A stretch of 44,712 bases of DNA, taken from assembly GCA_045542485.1 (NCBI GenBank), contig JAZQLC010000040.1:1-44712 (forward strand), in the 5' to 3' direction. Below the pieces are notes generated by a model, which worked only from the letters and a program-made list of their open reading frames with translations, was not told where the DNA came from and made no database searches. Source of the DNA: SIG575 sp045542485 (lineage in GTDB: Bacteria; Bacillota; Clostridia; Oscillospirales; Acutalibacteraceae). The position numbers were made by a program, and so were the translations under genes. Positions 8,989 through 16,770 of the stretch are shown piece by piece. The stretch's first letter is position 1; each line of letters begins with the position of its first letter.

Positions 8989-9710
8989 TTATTTCCAAAG
9001 AGTTATTCTTAAATTCTCTCAAACCATTCAATATTACTCTTTCTGATGAAAAAATAGAAATGTTTGATAAATATGCTTCTCTCCTTATTGAATGGAATTC
9101 TAAGTTTAATCTCACTGCAATAAAAGACCCTGACGGCATTGTGGTAAAACATTTTGCAGATAGTCTTGCAGTGCTTTCTGAAAACAAACTTGAAGGCTCA
9201 CTGATTGATGTAGGTACAGGTGCAGGTTTTCCGGGACTTCCCCTTCTTATTGCAAGTGATGACCTTGATGTTACATTTCTTGACAGTACCGGAAAGAAAA
9301 TCAGATTCATAGAAACAGTGCTTGATGAACTGGGATTAGTTGCTGATACATTCAATGCCCGAGCTGAAGAAGCAGCAAAAGACGAATTTCTCCGTGAAAG
9401 CTTTGATTATGCAACTGCAAGAGCTGTTTCAATTTTGAGAGATTTATCTGAATATTGTCTGCCATTTGTTAAAGTTGGCGGTAAATTCATATCAATGAAA
9501 AGCGCAAAAACCGACGAAGAAATCAGAGACGCAAAGGAAGCTATAAAGGTTCTTGGCGGTGAAATTGAGAAGATAAATTCTTTTGAACTTGCCGATTGTG
9601 GTGAAAGAACATTGGTTTTTATAAAAAAAGTTCGTCATACTCCGACAAAATATCCCAGAAATTATTCTCAGATTATAAAGAATCCTATTGTTTCACGTGA
9701 AACAAAGTGA
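8985..9710 (+). CDS. rsmG: 16S rRNA m7G527 methyltransferase RsmG (GidB)
   Basis: S-adenosylmethionine-dependent methyltransferase forming m7G at 16S rRNA position 527; loss gives low-level streptomycin resistance in other bacteria. The 241-residue Rossmann protein carries LIDVGTGAGFPGLPLLIA (SAM motif I) and the family segments WNSKFNLTAIKDP and ARAVSILRDLSEYCLPF. Its ATG overlaps the mnmG stop, implying translational coupling. The last codons (Val-Ser-Arg-Glu-Thr-Lys) overlap a perfect parS site, so the protein C-terminus is constrained by that DNA element. Confidence 0.96.
   Translation: MIISKELFLNSLKPFNITLSDEKIEMFDKYASLLIEWNSKFNLTAIKDPDGIVVKHFADSLAVLSENKLEGSLIDVGTGAGFPGLPLLIASDDLDVTFLDSTGKKIRFIETVLDELGLVADTFNARAEEAAKDEFLRESFDYATARAVSILRDLSEYCLPFVKVGGKFISMKSAKTDEEIRDAKEAIKVLGGEIEKINSFELADCGERTLVFIKKVRHTPTKYPRNYSQIIKNPIVSRETK
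9689..9704. promoter_or_regulatory. parS site 2 (3' end of rsmG)
   Basis: A second perfect TGTTTCACGTGAAACA, 1.1 kb from the first and ending six bases before the end of the rsmG stop codon. Confidence 0.95.
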
Positions 9711-9816
9711 TTTTTAAAAGATTTTTGTCGTAATTTTCTGCTGGACAAACATCCTTCAAAGGTGTATTCTTGACTCACGGAAAACAAGTCAGGAAACATT
9801 TTTGGAGGATTTTTTA

Positions 9817-10599
9817 ATGCATACGGAATTTGCAAAAGATTTTGCATATATCAGATGTAACAGAATAGTTTCTTCAAAGACTGCTGCTTTTTCCGGTAAC
9901 GAAATAGACAGATTATCTGAAAGTATCAGAAAATACGGTGTTTTGGAACCGCTGTTTGTAAGACCGGTTAAGTATGGAATGTATGAAGTCATCAGCGGCA
10001 ATAAAAGACTTTTTGCAGCTAAACTTAATTCAATAACAACCTTGCCCTGCCTTATAACTGATACAGATGAAAAAAATGCAGCAAAAATCAATTTTATACT
10101 CAATTCTTACAGAAATAATTCTTCAATATTTGAAGATGCAGAAAATCTTAAATCTCTTATACTGGATTATAATTTTACCATAACTGAACTTTCAGCTTTT
10201 CTTTCATGTGATGTTTATGACATTATCGATACCCTGAAGCTTCTTCATTTTTCAAAACAAAACCGGTTAAAAGCAGAAAAATCACATCTTACTTTCAGCC
10301 AATGCATATCACTTTTAAAACTTGAAAATACTTCATTTTTTGATATGGCTCTGAATGAAATTATTGATGAAAAATTCAATGATGCACAAACAGAAGAATA
10401 TGTAAATAAAGTCCTTAAAAACCTTAATAATACAGCAATTTTCAAGGATATCAGAATATTTACTAAAACTATTTCAAATGCTGTTGATAAAATGAAAAAT
10501 GCAGGAGCAGAGGTAATTTTTAAAGAAAAAGAAAATGATGAACAAATCAGCTATCTGATAGTAATTTCAAAAAATAATAATGCTATAAAGTCGCAATAA
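9817..10599 (+). CDS. Divergent ParB/Noc-like protein
   Basis: A 260-residue protein in the position where Bacillus has noc (rsmG-noc-parA-parB). The N-terminus follows the ParB pattern: residues 33-50 read LSESIRKYGVLEPLFVRP, then YEVISGNKRLFAAK. ParB and Noc have GERRxRA at the latter site, a CTP-binding motif; here it is GNKR. The second nucleotide motif, normally ENLQRxxLNPIEEA, has become NSYRNNSSIFEDAEN (about 96-110). A helical middle resembling the HTH region follows (TITELSAFLSCDVYDIIDTLKLL), and the C-terminus is unfamiliar. Start ATG 9817 has GGAGGA seven bases upstream. It may be a CTP-insensitive DNA or membrane adaptor, or a fast-diverging Noc. Homology is fairly sure; activity is not. 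Confidence 0.72.
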   Translation: MHTEFAKDFAYIRCNRIVSSKTAAFSGNEIDRLSESIRKYGVLEPLFVRPVKYGMYEVISGNKRLFAAKLNSITTLPCLITDTDEKNAAKINFILNSYRNNSSIFEDAENLKSLILDYNFTITELSAFLSCDVYDIIDTLKLLHFSKQNRLKAEKSHLTFSQCISLLKLENTSFFDMALNEIIDEKFNDAQTEEYVNKVLKNLNNTAIFKDIRIFTKTISNAVDKMKNAGAEVIFKEKENDEQISYLIVISKNNNAIKSQ

Positions 10600-10668
10600 G
10601 CGATTTTATATACAAGGGCATTTGCCCACCCATATCTTTCTCTTTCACACCCCACATCCACAAACGGT

Positions 10669-10711
10669 AGAGGAGTAGTCTTTTTAAAAGGCTGCTCCTC
10701 TGCTGTTTTTT
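10669..10711 (+). terminator. Terminator after the Noc-like gene
   Basis: AGAGGAG (10669-10675) pairs with CTCCTCT (10695-10701), with further partial pairing inside, and T-rich sequence follows to 10711. It abuts parS site 3 directly and isolates parA transcription from the upstream genes. Confidence 0.75.
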
Positions 10712-10726
10712 GTTTCACGTGAAACA
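10711..10726. promoter_or_regulatory. parS site 3 (upstream of parA)
   Basis: A third perfect TGTTTCACGTGAAACA, intergenic, between the terminator of the Noc-like gene and the parA promoter. ParB loading here could influence parAB expression. Confidence 0.95.
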
Positions 10727-10767
10727 TTTTTTTCTCCTTTTCATTATAAATAATAACTATATAAATA

Positions 10768-10796
10768 TTGCAATTTTATTATATCTATGATATAAT
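10768..10796 (+). promoter_or_regulatory. parA promoter
   Basis: TTGCAA (10768-10773), 17-bp spacer and a consensus TATAAT (10791-10796), about 42 bp downstream of parS site 3 and about 55 bp before the parA start. Confidence 0.75.
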
Positions 10797-10850
10797 AAGT
10801 TAATTATTATGGAGAAGGTTGCCGTTCTTACAGATAGGAGAACTTCAGAT

Positions 10851-11618
10851 ATGGGAAAAATTATTGCAATAGTCAATCAAAAAGGTGGCGTAGGTAAAAC
10901 TACAACAGCCGTTAATCTTGTTGCTTCACTTGGCAATAAAGGCTATAAAACACTTCTTGTCGATATAGATCCTCAGGGTAACACAACAAGCGGTCTTGGT
11001 GTAAATAAAAGAAATATTTCTAAATCTTCATATGATGTACTTACTGGCAACGCTACTGCACAGGAAGTTATTATTGAAACTGAATTCAAAAATGTAAGTG
11101 TTATTCCTTCAAGTATAAATCTTGCAGGAGCAGAAATTGAACTTGTTGATATAAAAAACAGAGAATCAAGATTAAAAACAGCATTATCCCTTGTTAAAAA
11201 TAATTACGACTTTATTTTTCTTGATTGTCCCCCTTCACTTGGTCTTATCACTTTGAATGCTCTTTGTTGCACAGATACCTTCTTTGTGCCCATACAATGC
11301 GAATATTACGCCTTAGAGGGGCTTTCACAGCTTATGTCAACAGTCAGACAGGTAAAGAAGCTTTATAACGAATATATCGACCTTGAGGGCATTTTACTTA
11401 CAATGTACGATGGCAGACTTAATCTTACTCAGCAGGTAGTTGAAGAGGTTAAGAAATTCTTCCCTAAAAAAGTTTATTCAACGGTTATTCCCAGAAATGT
11501 CAGATTATCAGAAGCACCAAGCTTCGGACAACCTGTTATTTACTATGACAAATCTTCCAGAGGTGCAGAGGCATATATGAATCTGGCTGATGAGTTTTTA
11601 AAATCAAACAAGAAATAA
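10851..11618 (+). CDS. parA: Chromosome partitioning ATPase ParA/Soj
   Basis: Walker-type ATPase that with ParB and parS organises and segregates the origin region and, in Bacillus, modulates DnaA. The 255-residue protein starts MGKIIAIVNQKGGVGKTTTAVNL, with the deviant Walker A at residues 11-18. It continues with DIDPQGN (A') and FIFLDCPPSLGLIT (Walker B). I chose the ATG at 10851 because AGGAG precedes it by ten bases and it gives the usual Soj N-terminus; an ATG at 10809 would add 14 unlikely residues. It is followed 12 bp later by parB. Confidence 0.95.
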   Translation: MGKIIAIVNQKGGVGKTTTAVNLVASLGNKGYKTLLVDIDPQGNTTSGLGVNKRNISKSSYDVLTGNATAQEVIIETEFKNVSVIPSSINLAGAEIELVDIKNRESRLKTALSLVKNNYDFIFLDCPPSLGLITLNALCCTDTFFVPIQCEYYALEGLSQLMSTVRQVKKLYNEYIDLEGILLTMYDGRLNLTQQVVEEVKKFFPKKVYSTVIPRNVRLSEAPSFGQPVIYYDKSSRGAEAYMNLADEFLKSNKK

Positions 11619-11630
11619 GGAAGTGAATAT

Positions 11631-12485
11631 ATGGCTAAAAAAGGACTTGGCAGAGGAATAGAATCACTCTTTACTGAAAATTCTTTAGAAGAAATAAACT
11701 CTTCTTCTGTGGAAAAATTAAAGCTTGTTGATATCATTCCTAATAAAGACCAGCCCAGAAAAAAATTCAATGATACTGCTCTTTCTGAACTTGCTGACAG
11801 CATTCTTCAGCATGGTGTAATTCAGCCTCTTCTTGTCAGACCCCTTTCAGGAGGAACATATCAGCTTGTTGCCGGTGAAAGAAGATGGCGTGCTTCAAGA
11901 ATGGCAGGTCTTAAAGAAGTTCCTGTTATAATTAAAGACCTTTCAGACGAAGAAGCTTCTGTAATTGCCATGATTGAAAACCTTCAGCGTGAAGACCTCA
12001 ATCCTATTGAAGAAGCTGACGGAATCAGATACCTTATGACAAAATACGGCCTTACACAGGAAGAAGTAAGTGAAAGAGTAGGAAAATCCCGCTCTGCAGT
12101 TGCTAATTCTTTAAGACTCTTAAAGCTTCCTGAAAGCATTGTTGAATATGTAAGAGACGGTATTATTTCTGCAGGTCATGCAAAGGCTCTTCTTCCTCTT
12201 GAAGATGAAGAAAAAATGATTGCTCTCTGCAACAAAATTACCGCAGAAAATCTTTCTGTCAGAGATGTTGAAAAAATCGTCAAGGAAATGATGACAGAAA
12301 AGAAAAACAAAAAAAAGAAATCAAGAGATAAATTTTTTGATGAAGTTGAGCTTTCACTTAAAAATTCTCTAAACAGAAAAATAAAAATTAATTCCACTTC
12401 AAAAAATAAAGGTACAATTACAATCGAATTTTTCGATAAAAAAGACCTTGCAGATATTATAAAATGTTTTGACGAAAATAAATGA
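11631..12485 (+). CDS. parB: Chromosome partitioning protein ParB/Spo0J
   Basis: CTP-dependent DNA clamp that loads at parS and spreads, recruiting SMC and stimulating ParA. The 284 residues begin MAKKGLGRGIESLF, the short ParA-contact peptide. The CTP motifs are canonical: GERRWRASR at 82-90 and ENLQREDLNPIEEA at 116-129. An HTH follows (VSERVGKSRSAVANSLRLLKLP). A lysine-rich linker leads to the C-terminal dimerisation domain. Three perfect parS sites lie within 3 kb upstream. Its intact motifs contrast with the degenerate paralogue two genes upstream. serS follows after 15 bp. Confidence 0.96.
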   Translation: MAKKGLGRGIESLFTENSLEEINSSSVEKLKLVDIIPNKDQPRKKFNDTALSELADSILQHGVIQPLLVRPLSGGTYQLVAGERRWRASRMAGLKEVPVIIKDLSDEEASVIAMIENLQREDLNPIEEADGIRYLMTKYGLTQEEVSERVGKSRSAVANSLRLLKLPESIVEYVRDGIISAGHAKALLPLEDEEKMIALCNKITAENLSVRDVEKIVKEMMTEKKNKKKKSRDKFFDEVELSLKNSLNRKIKINSTSKNKGTITIEFFDKKDLADIIKCFDENK

Positions 12486-12500
12486 TAGGAGATTTTAAAA

Positions 12501-13769
12501 ATGTTAGACATCAGAGTTATCAGAGAAAACCCCGAAAAAGTTAAGGCAGCTATGAAAACAAGAAACAAGGATATGGATGCCCTTGTTGATGAAGTTCTTG
12601 CAATAGATGCTGAACGCCGTGAACTTATGACAAAAACAGATGCTCTCAAACAAGAGCAGAACGAAGCAAGTAAAAAAATTCCTCAGATAAAAAAAGAAGG
12701 CGGAGACATCTCCGAAATTATGAAGAGAATGAATGAAATTAAAGAGCTTATCAAAGCTAATGACGCAATTCTCTCAGAGCTTGAGGAAAAACAGAAGAAA
12801 ATTATGTATGAATTCCCCAACATTCCCAGCGAAACAACACCTATCGGTAAAGATGATTCAGAGAATGTTGAAATAAGAAAATGGGGCGAACCCAGAAAAT
12901 TTGATTTTGAAGCAAAAGCTCATTGGGATATCGGTGCAAACCTCGGTATTCTTGACCCTGAAACTGCAGCAAAGGTTACAGGCACAAGATTCCATTTCTA
13001 CAAAGGTCTCGGTGCAAGACTTGAAAGAGCAATCATCAACTTCTTCCTTAATACACATATTGAAAACGGTTACACAGAGGTTATGCCTCCCTATCTTGTA
13101 AACCGTGCATCAATGACAGGCACAGGTCAGCTTCCTAAATTTGAAGAAGATGCTTTCAAAACAACAGATGATTATTTCCTTATCCCCACTGCAGAAGTTC
13201 CTGTAACAAATATGCACAGAGATGAAATTCTCGATGGTGCATCACTTCCTATCAGCTACTGCGCATATTCCGCATGTTTCAGAGCTGAAGCAGGTTCTGC
13301 AGGTAGAGACACAAGAGGTCTCATAAGACAGCATCAGTTCAATAAAGTTGAACTTGTTAAATTTGCTGACCCCGAAACATCATATGAAGAGCTTGAAAAG
13401 CTTACAAACGATGCAGAAAGAGTTCTTCAGCTCCTCGGTCTCCCTCACAGAGTTGTTGCTCTCTCTTCAGGTGATATCGGCTTCTCATCAGCAAAAACTT
13501 ATGATATTGAAGTATGGATGCCCTCTTACGGCAGATATGTTGAAATTTCTTCTTGTTCAAACTTTGAAGATTTCCAGGCAAGACGCGCATCAATCAGATT
13601 CAAGAAAGACCCCAAATCAAAGGCTCAGCTTGTTCATACTCTTAACGGATCAGGTGTTGCAATCGGCAGAACAACTGCTGCAATTCTCGAAAATTTCCAG
13701 AATGAAGACGGCACCGTAACAATTCCTGAGGTTCTTGTGCCTTATATGGGAACAGATATTATTAAGTAA
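12501..13769 (+). CDS. serS: Seryl-tRNA synthetase
   Basis: Class II aminoacyl-tRNA synthetase charging tRNA-Ser. The 422 residues comprise an N-terminal coiled-coil arm (about 25-110), motif 2 region FRAEAGSAGRDTRGLIRQHQFNKVE, the EISSCSNFEDFQARR segment and motif 3 GSGVAIGRTTAAILENFQ. It is 15 bp after parB and probably in the same operon. No T-box leader precedes it. The origin-like region begins directly after its stop codon. Confidence 0.97.
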   Translation: MLDIRVIRENPEKVKAAMKTRNKDMDALVDEVLAIDAERRELMTKTDALKQEQNEASKKIPQIKKEGGDISEIMKRMNEIKELIKANDAILSELEEKQKKIMYEFPNIPSETTPIGKDDSENVEIRKWGEPRKFDFEAKAHWDIGANLGILDPETAAKVTGTRFHFYKGLGARLERAIINFFLNTHIENGYTEVMPPYLVNRASMTGTGQLPKFEEDAFKTTDDYFLIPTAEVPVTNMHRDEILDGASLPISYCAYSACFRAEAGSAGRDTRGLIRQHQFNKVELVKFADPETSYEELEKLTNDAERVLQLLGLPHRVVALSSGDIGFSSAKTYDIEVWMPSYGRYVEISSCSNFEDFQARRASIRFKKDPKSKAQLVHTLNGSGVAIGRTTAAILENFQNEDGTVTIPEVLVPYMGTDIIK

Positions 13770-13781
13770 AAAAGAAAAAAG

Positions 13782-13992
13782 TTTTCCACAATTTTTTACT
13801 TTTTCCACACAAGGTTTTTCCACTTTTCAATTTCCACAAATTAACAGATTGAAAAGTTAAAAGTTATAAAAAAGTTTTCAAGACAAAAAAATACAAAAAT
13901 TTCAAGTTATATCGGGCTTAAAAGAAGTTTTACCAAATTTCCACAGCCCCTACTACTATTACTAAAATAATATATATTTATTTTCTTTTTTC
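13782..13992 (+). other. oriC: Origin of replication unwinding region (oriC-like)
   Basis: The serS-dnaN gap holds five DnaA-box-like nonamers, all in the same orientation: TTTTCCACA at 13782 and 13801, TTTTCCACT at 13816, ATTTCCACA at 13830 and 13937. The last is followed by GCCCC and then TAC-TAC-TAT-TAC-TAA (13951-13965). It then runs into AT-only sequence (13964-13982) and a T-rich tract. Box, GC-rich step, trinucleotide run and AT-rich element together match the basal unwinding module described for Bacillus (DnaA-box plus DnaA-trio), which there lies just upstream of dnaN. Boxes are one or two bases off TTATCCACA. No dnaA gene is adjacent. Origin function is inferred. Confidence 0.8.
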
Positions 13993-14007
13993 ACGGAGGT
14001 TTTTGAA

Positions 14008-15114
14008 ATGAGAGTAGTTTGCGACACTCAGAAATTATCAGAAGTTTGTCAGGTAATTCAGAAAGTAGTTTCTACTAAATCTACAATTCCTGCAATAGAA
14101 GGAATTTTACTCAAAGCTCTCGGTAATGAGCTTATACTCAGCGCATATGATCTTGAAGTTGGTATAAACACTTCTATTAATGCAAAAATTGAAGAGCCGG
14201 GCAGTATTGTTCTCAATGCAAAAACTCTTTGTGATATTCTCCGACATCTTCCCGGTGAAACAGTTTCAATTTTTTCAGAGGATGACAGACTTAAATACAA
14301 AATAAAAAGTGGTGAATCTGAGTTTTCTCTTATGGGAATTTCTGCAACAGATTTTCCTGAGATTCCTAATGTTGATTCAGGTTTCCCGATTGTTGTTGAA
14401 AGTAAAATTCTGAAAGAAATGGTAAGCCAGACAATCTTTGCAGTTGCTGCAAATGATTCAAAAGTTATCCACACAGGTATAAAATTTGAAATTTCAGAGA
14501 AAAAAATCAAGCTTGTTGCTCTCGACGGTTTCCGTCTTGCAATAAGAACAGAAAATATTGATTATTCAGGTGACAATGTTTCATTTGTAGTTCCTGCAAA
14601 ATCAATAGACGAGGTTGTTAAGACTGCAACTTCTCCCGATGGAGTTATAGCAATCAATGTAGGAAAAAGACATATCAGCTTTGAGGTTGAAAACTATACA
14701 ATTGTTTCAAGACTTCTCGAAGGTGAATTTCTTAATTACACAACTGCTATTCCTCTTTCAGGAACAACAGTTGCAAGAGTTGACACAAAAACATTTATTC
14801 AGAGTATCGAAAGAACATCTCTTATTATCACAGATAAATTCAAGAGCCCTCTCAGATGTATCTTTGAAACAGATTCAATCAAAATTTCAAGTGTTACATC
14901 AGTAGGTACTGCAAACGATAAAATTCCTGCAAAAATAGACGGCGGAAGAGTTGAAATCGGATTCAATAATAAATATATTTTCGATGCGCTCAAAAACTGT
15001 AATGTGGATGAGGTAAGAATTGAACTTAACGGACCTACATCTCCGATTGTTATTCTTCCTCCCGAAAATGATAATTTCCTTTATCTTGTTTTACCAATGA
15101 GGTTGAAAGCATAA
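14008..15114 (+). CDS. dnaN: DNA polymerase III beta subunit (sliding clamp)
   Basis: Ring-shaped processivity clamp of the replicative polymerase. The 368-residue length and three-domain repeat pattern are normal, and the terminal LVLPMRLK matches the family C-terminus. The start has GGAGG eight bases upstream. The stop overlaps the next gene's ATG by one base. A consensus DnaA box TTATCCACA occurs inside the gene at 14465-14473, in the same orientation as those upstream. Confidence 0.97.
   Translation: MRVVCDTQKLSEVCQVIQKVVSTKSTIPAIEGILLKALGNELILSAYDLEVGINTSINAKIEEPGSIVLNAKTLCDILRHLPGETVSIFSEDDRLKYKIKSGESEFSLMGISATDFPEIPNVDSGFPIVVESKILKEMVSQTIFAVAANDSKVIHTGIKFEISEKKIKLVALDGFRLAIRTENIDYSGDNVSFVVPAKSIDEVVKTATSPDGVIAINVGKRHISFEVENYTIVSRLLEGEFLNYTTAIPLSGTTVARVDTKTFIQSIERTSLIITDKFKSPLRCIFETDSIKISSVTSVGTANDKIPAKIDGGRVEIGFNNKYIFDALKNCNVDEVRIELNGPTSPIVILPPENDNFLYLVLPMRLKA
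14465..14473 (+). promoter_or_regulatory. Consensus DnaA box inside dnaN
   Basis: TTATCCACA, the exact DnaA-box consensus, lies within the dnaN coding sequence about 520 bp from the DnaA-trio-like run. It is the only perfect consensus box I found near the origin and could titrate or seed DnaA. Confidence 0.55.
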
Positions 15115-15353
15115 TGAAAATAAAAGTTAAAATAAAAGAAAAAGAAACAAAGAAAATTTCTATATCAACAGAGTTTATCAGACTTGATGCTTTTCTGAAA
15201 ATGTGCGACGATGTTCAGAGCGGCGGACACGCTAAGATTGTGATTCAGGAAGGGGAAGTAAAGGTAAACGGTGAAGTCTGCACACAGCGTGGTAAAAAAA
15301 TGCGCGTAGGTGACAAGGCTGAATTTGAAAGAAAAGTTTACGAGATTATTTAA
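15114..15353 (+). CDS. rlbA: S4-domain RNA-binding protein (YaaA/RlbA family)
   Basis: A 79-residue protein consisting of little more than an S4 RNA-binding fold (residues about 17-75, with FIRLDAFLKMCDDVQSGGHAKIVIQEGEVKVNGEVCTQRGKKMRVGD). The family is found between dnaN and recF in Firmicutes and is implicated in ribosome assembly or RNA binding. It overlaps dnaN by one base and ends two bases before recF. A lysine-rich N-terminal strand of about 16 residues precedes the domain. Confidence 0.88.
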   Translation: MKIKVKIKEKETKKISISTEFIRLDAFLKMCDDVQSGGHAKIVIQEGEVKVNGEVCTQRGKKMRVGDKAEFERKVYEII

Positions 15354-15355
15354 AA

Positions 15356-16453
15356 ATGAAAATCACTAAATTTGAAGCGAAAAGCTTCAGAAATTTAAAA
15401 GATATTGAGTTTATACCTGATGACGGAATAAATATAATCTACGGAGAAAACGGTCAGGGAAAAACAAACATAATTGAGGCTATATGGCTTTTTACGGGAT
15501 TTAAAAGTTTCCGAACAAGAAAAAATTCAGAAATGATTCCTTATAATGAGGAAAAGTATGAAATTTCTCTTGATTATTTTTCTGAAAACCGTGAACAGAA
15601 CATAACACTTCTGAGTGATATTTCAAAACAGGAAACATATAAAAACGGTGTTAAAATGATTTCACCGAGAAGTATAATCGGAGAATTTTTTTCAGTTGTT
15701 TTTTCGCCGACTCATCTCAACCTTATAAAAGGCGGACCTGATGAAAAAAGAAAGTTTCTTGATATTGCTATAAGTCAGCTTAAACCTTCTTATGCAAGAC
15801 TCCTTTCAGATTATGTAAGAAGTGTAAAGCAAAGAAATGCTCTTCTTAAAAATTTCGGCGAGACATCATATGAATATGATATGCTTGATTGCTGGGATGA
15901 AGCTATTTCAAAAACAGGCGGAAAAATTACTACTGAAAGAATAAAATATGTGGAAGAGCTGACAAAATCTGCAATAGAAATTTATGACGGAATTTCAAAC
16001 GGAAGAGAAATTCTTGAAGTAAAATATAATCAGGTGGGCAGGGAAGACAGATTTGAAGAAGAAGAAATAATTGCTTCTCTTCTTGATGCTCTTCAGAAAT
16101 CCCGTGAAAATGATATAAAAAACAAATTCACTTCAAAAGGTCCTCACAGAGATGATTTTGATGTGATTCTCAATTCAAAAAATATAAAAAGTTTCGGCTC
16201 ACAAGGTCAGCAGAGGTCTGCTGCACTTTCACTTAAACTTGCAGAGGCGTCTCTCATTAAAATAATAAATGATGAGCAGCCCGTTGCACTTCTCGATGAT
16301 GTTATGAGTGAACTCGACACCGGCAGACAGGATTATATTTTAAATAAACTCAAAGACTGGCAGGTTTTTATTTCATGCTGTGAACCCACACAGGTTCTGA
16401 GAATGAAGAGTGGAAAAAGTTTTCATGTGGAAAACGGAAAAATAATTTTATAA
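15356..16453 (+). CDS. recF: DNA replication and repair protein RecF
   Basis: SMC-like ATPase that helps load RecA at gaps and stalled forks. The 365 residues contain Walker A GENGQGKTN at 30-38, FKSFRT, the signature region SFGSQGQQRSAALSLKLAE and Walker B VALLDDVMSELD. The complete C-terminus has ISCCEP in place of the usual TTT. It starts three bases after the S4 gene stop, so is translationally coupled. Confidence 0.96.
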   Translation: MKITKFEAKSFRNLKDIEFIPDDGINIIYGENGQGKTNIIEAIWLFTGFKSFRTRKNSEMIPYNEEKYEISLDYFSENREQNITLLSDISKQETYKNGVKMISPRSIIGEFFSVVFSPTHLNLIKGGPDEKRKFLDIAISQLKPSYARLLSDYVRSVKQRNALLKNFGETSYEYDMLDCWDEAISKTGGKITTERIKYVEELTKSAIEIYDGISNGREILEVKYNQVGREDRFEEEEIIASLLDALQKSRENDIKNKFTSKGPHRDDFDVILNSKNIKSFGSQGQQRSAALSLKLAEASLIKIINDEQPVALLDDVMSELDTGRQDYILNKLKDWQVFISCCEPTQVLRMKSGKSFHVENGKIIL

Positions 16454-16462
16454 GGTGATTTT

Positions 16463-16732
16463 ATGTACCTTCATTTAGGTCAGGAAACAGTTGTGATGCA
16501 AGAGGATATTGTGGGAATATTCGACCTGGATAATACTACCGTATCAAAATCAAGCAGAGACTATCTTGCACAGGCAGAAAAAAATAAACAGGTAATAAAT
16601 GTAAGTTTTGAATTACCTAAAACTTTTATTCTGACAAATAACAAAACAGAAGGAAACAGAATTTATATATCACAGATTTCCTCATCAACGCTCCTTAAAA
16701 GAGCTGAAAATATATACGAAAATAATAAATAA
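16463..16732 (+). CDS. remB: RemB/YaaB DUF370-family regulator
   Basis: An 89-residue protein beginning MYLHLGQETVVMQEDIVGIFDLDNTTVSKSSRDYL, the hallmark of RemB (YaaB). In Bacillus the family acts with RemA in extracellular matrix gene control and always sits between recF and gyrB, as here. The SD is AAGGTGA. Function in this organism is inferred from family and position. Confidence 0.88.
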   Translation: MYLHLGQETVVMQEDIVGIFDLDNTTVSKSSRDYLAQAEKNKQVINVSFELPKTFILTNNKTEGNRIYISQISSSTLLKRAENIYENNK

Positions 16733-16770
16733 GACCGAAAAAAATTTAATCGGTTATGGAGGGTATAGCA

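Noticed and set aside
9711..9816. Promoter-like TTGACT near 9772 ahead of the Noc-like gene
   Set aside because: No acceptable -10 at the right spacing; it instead forms a short inverted repeat with AAGTCA. The gap otherwise shows nothing clear.
16436..16444. Reverse DnaA-box-like TGTGGAAAA at the end of recF (another in nusG)
   Set aside because: Isolated single near-matches in coding DNA, no cluster, likely chance.
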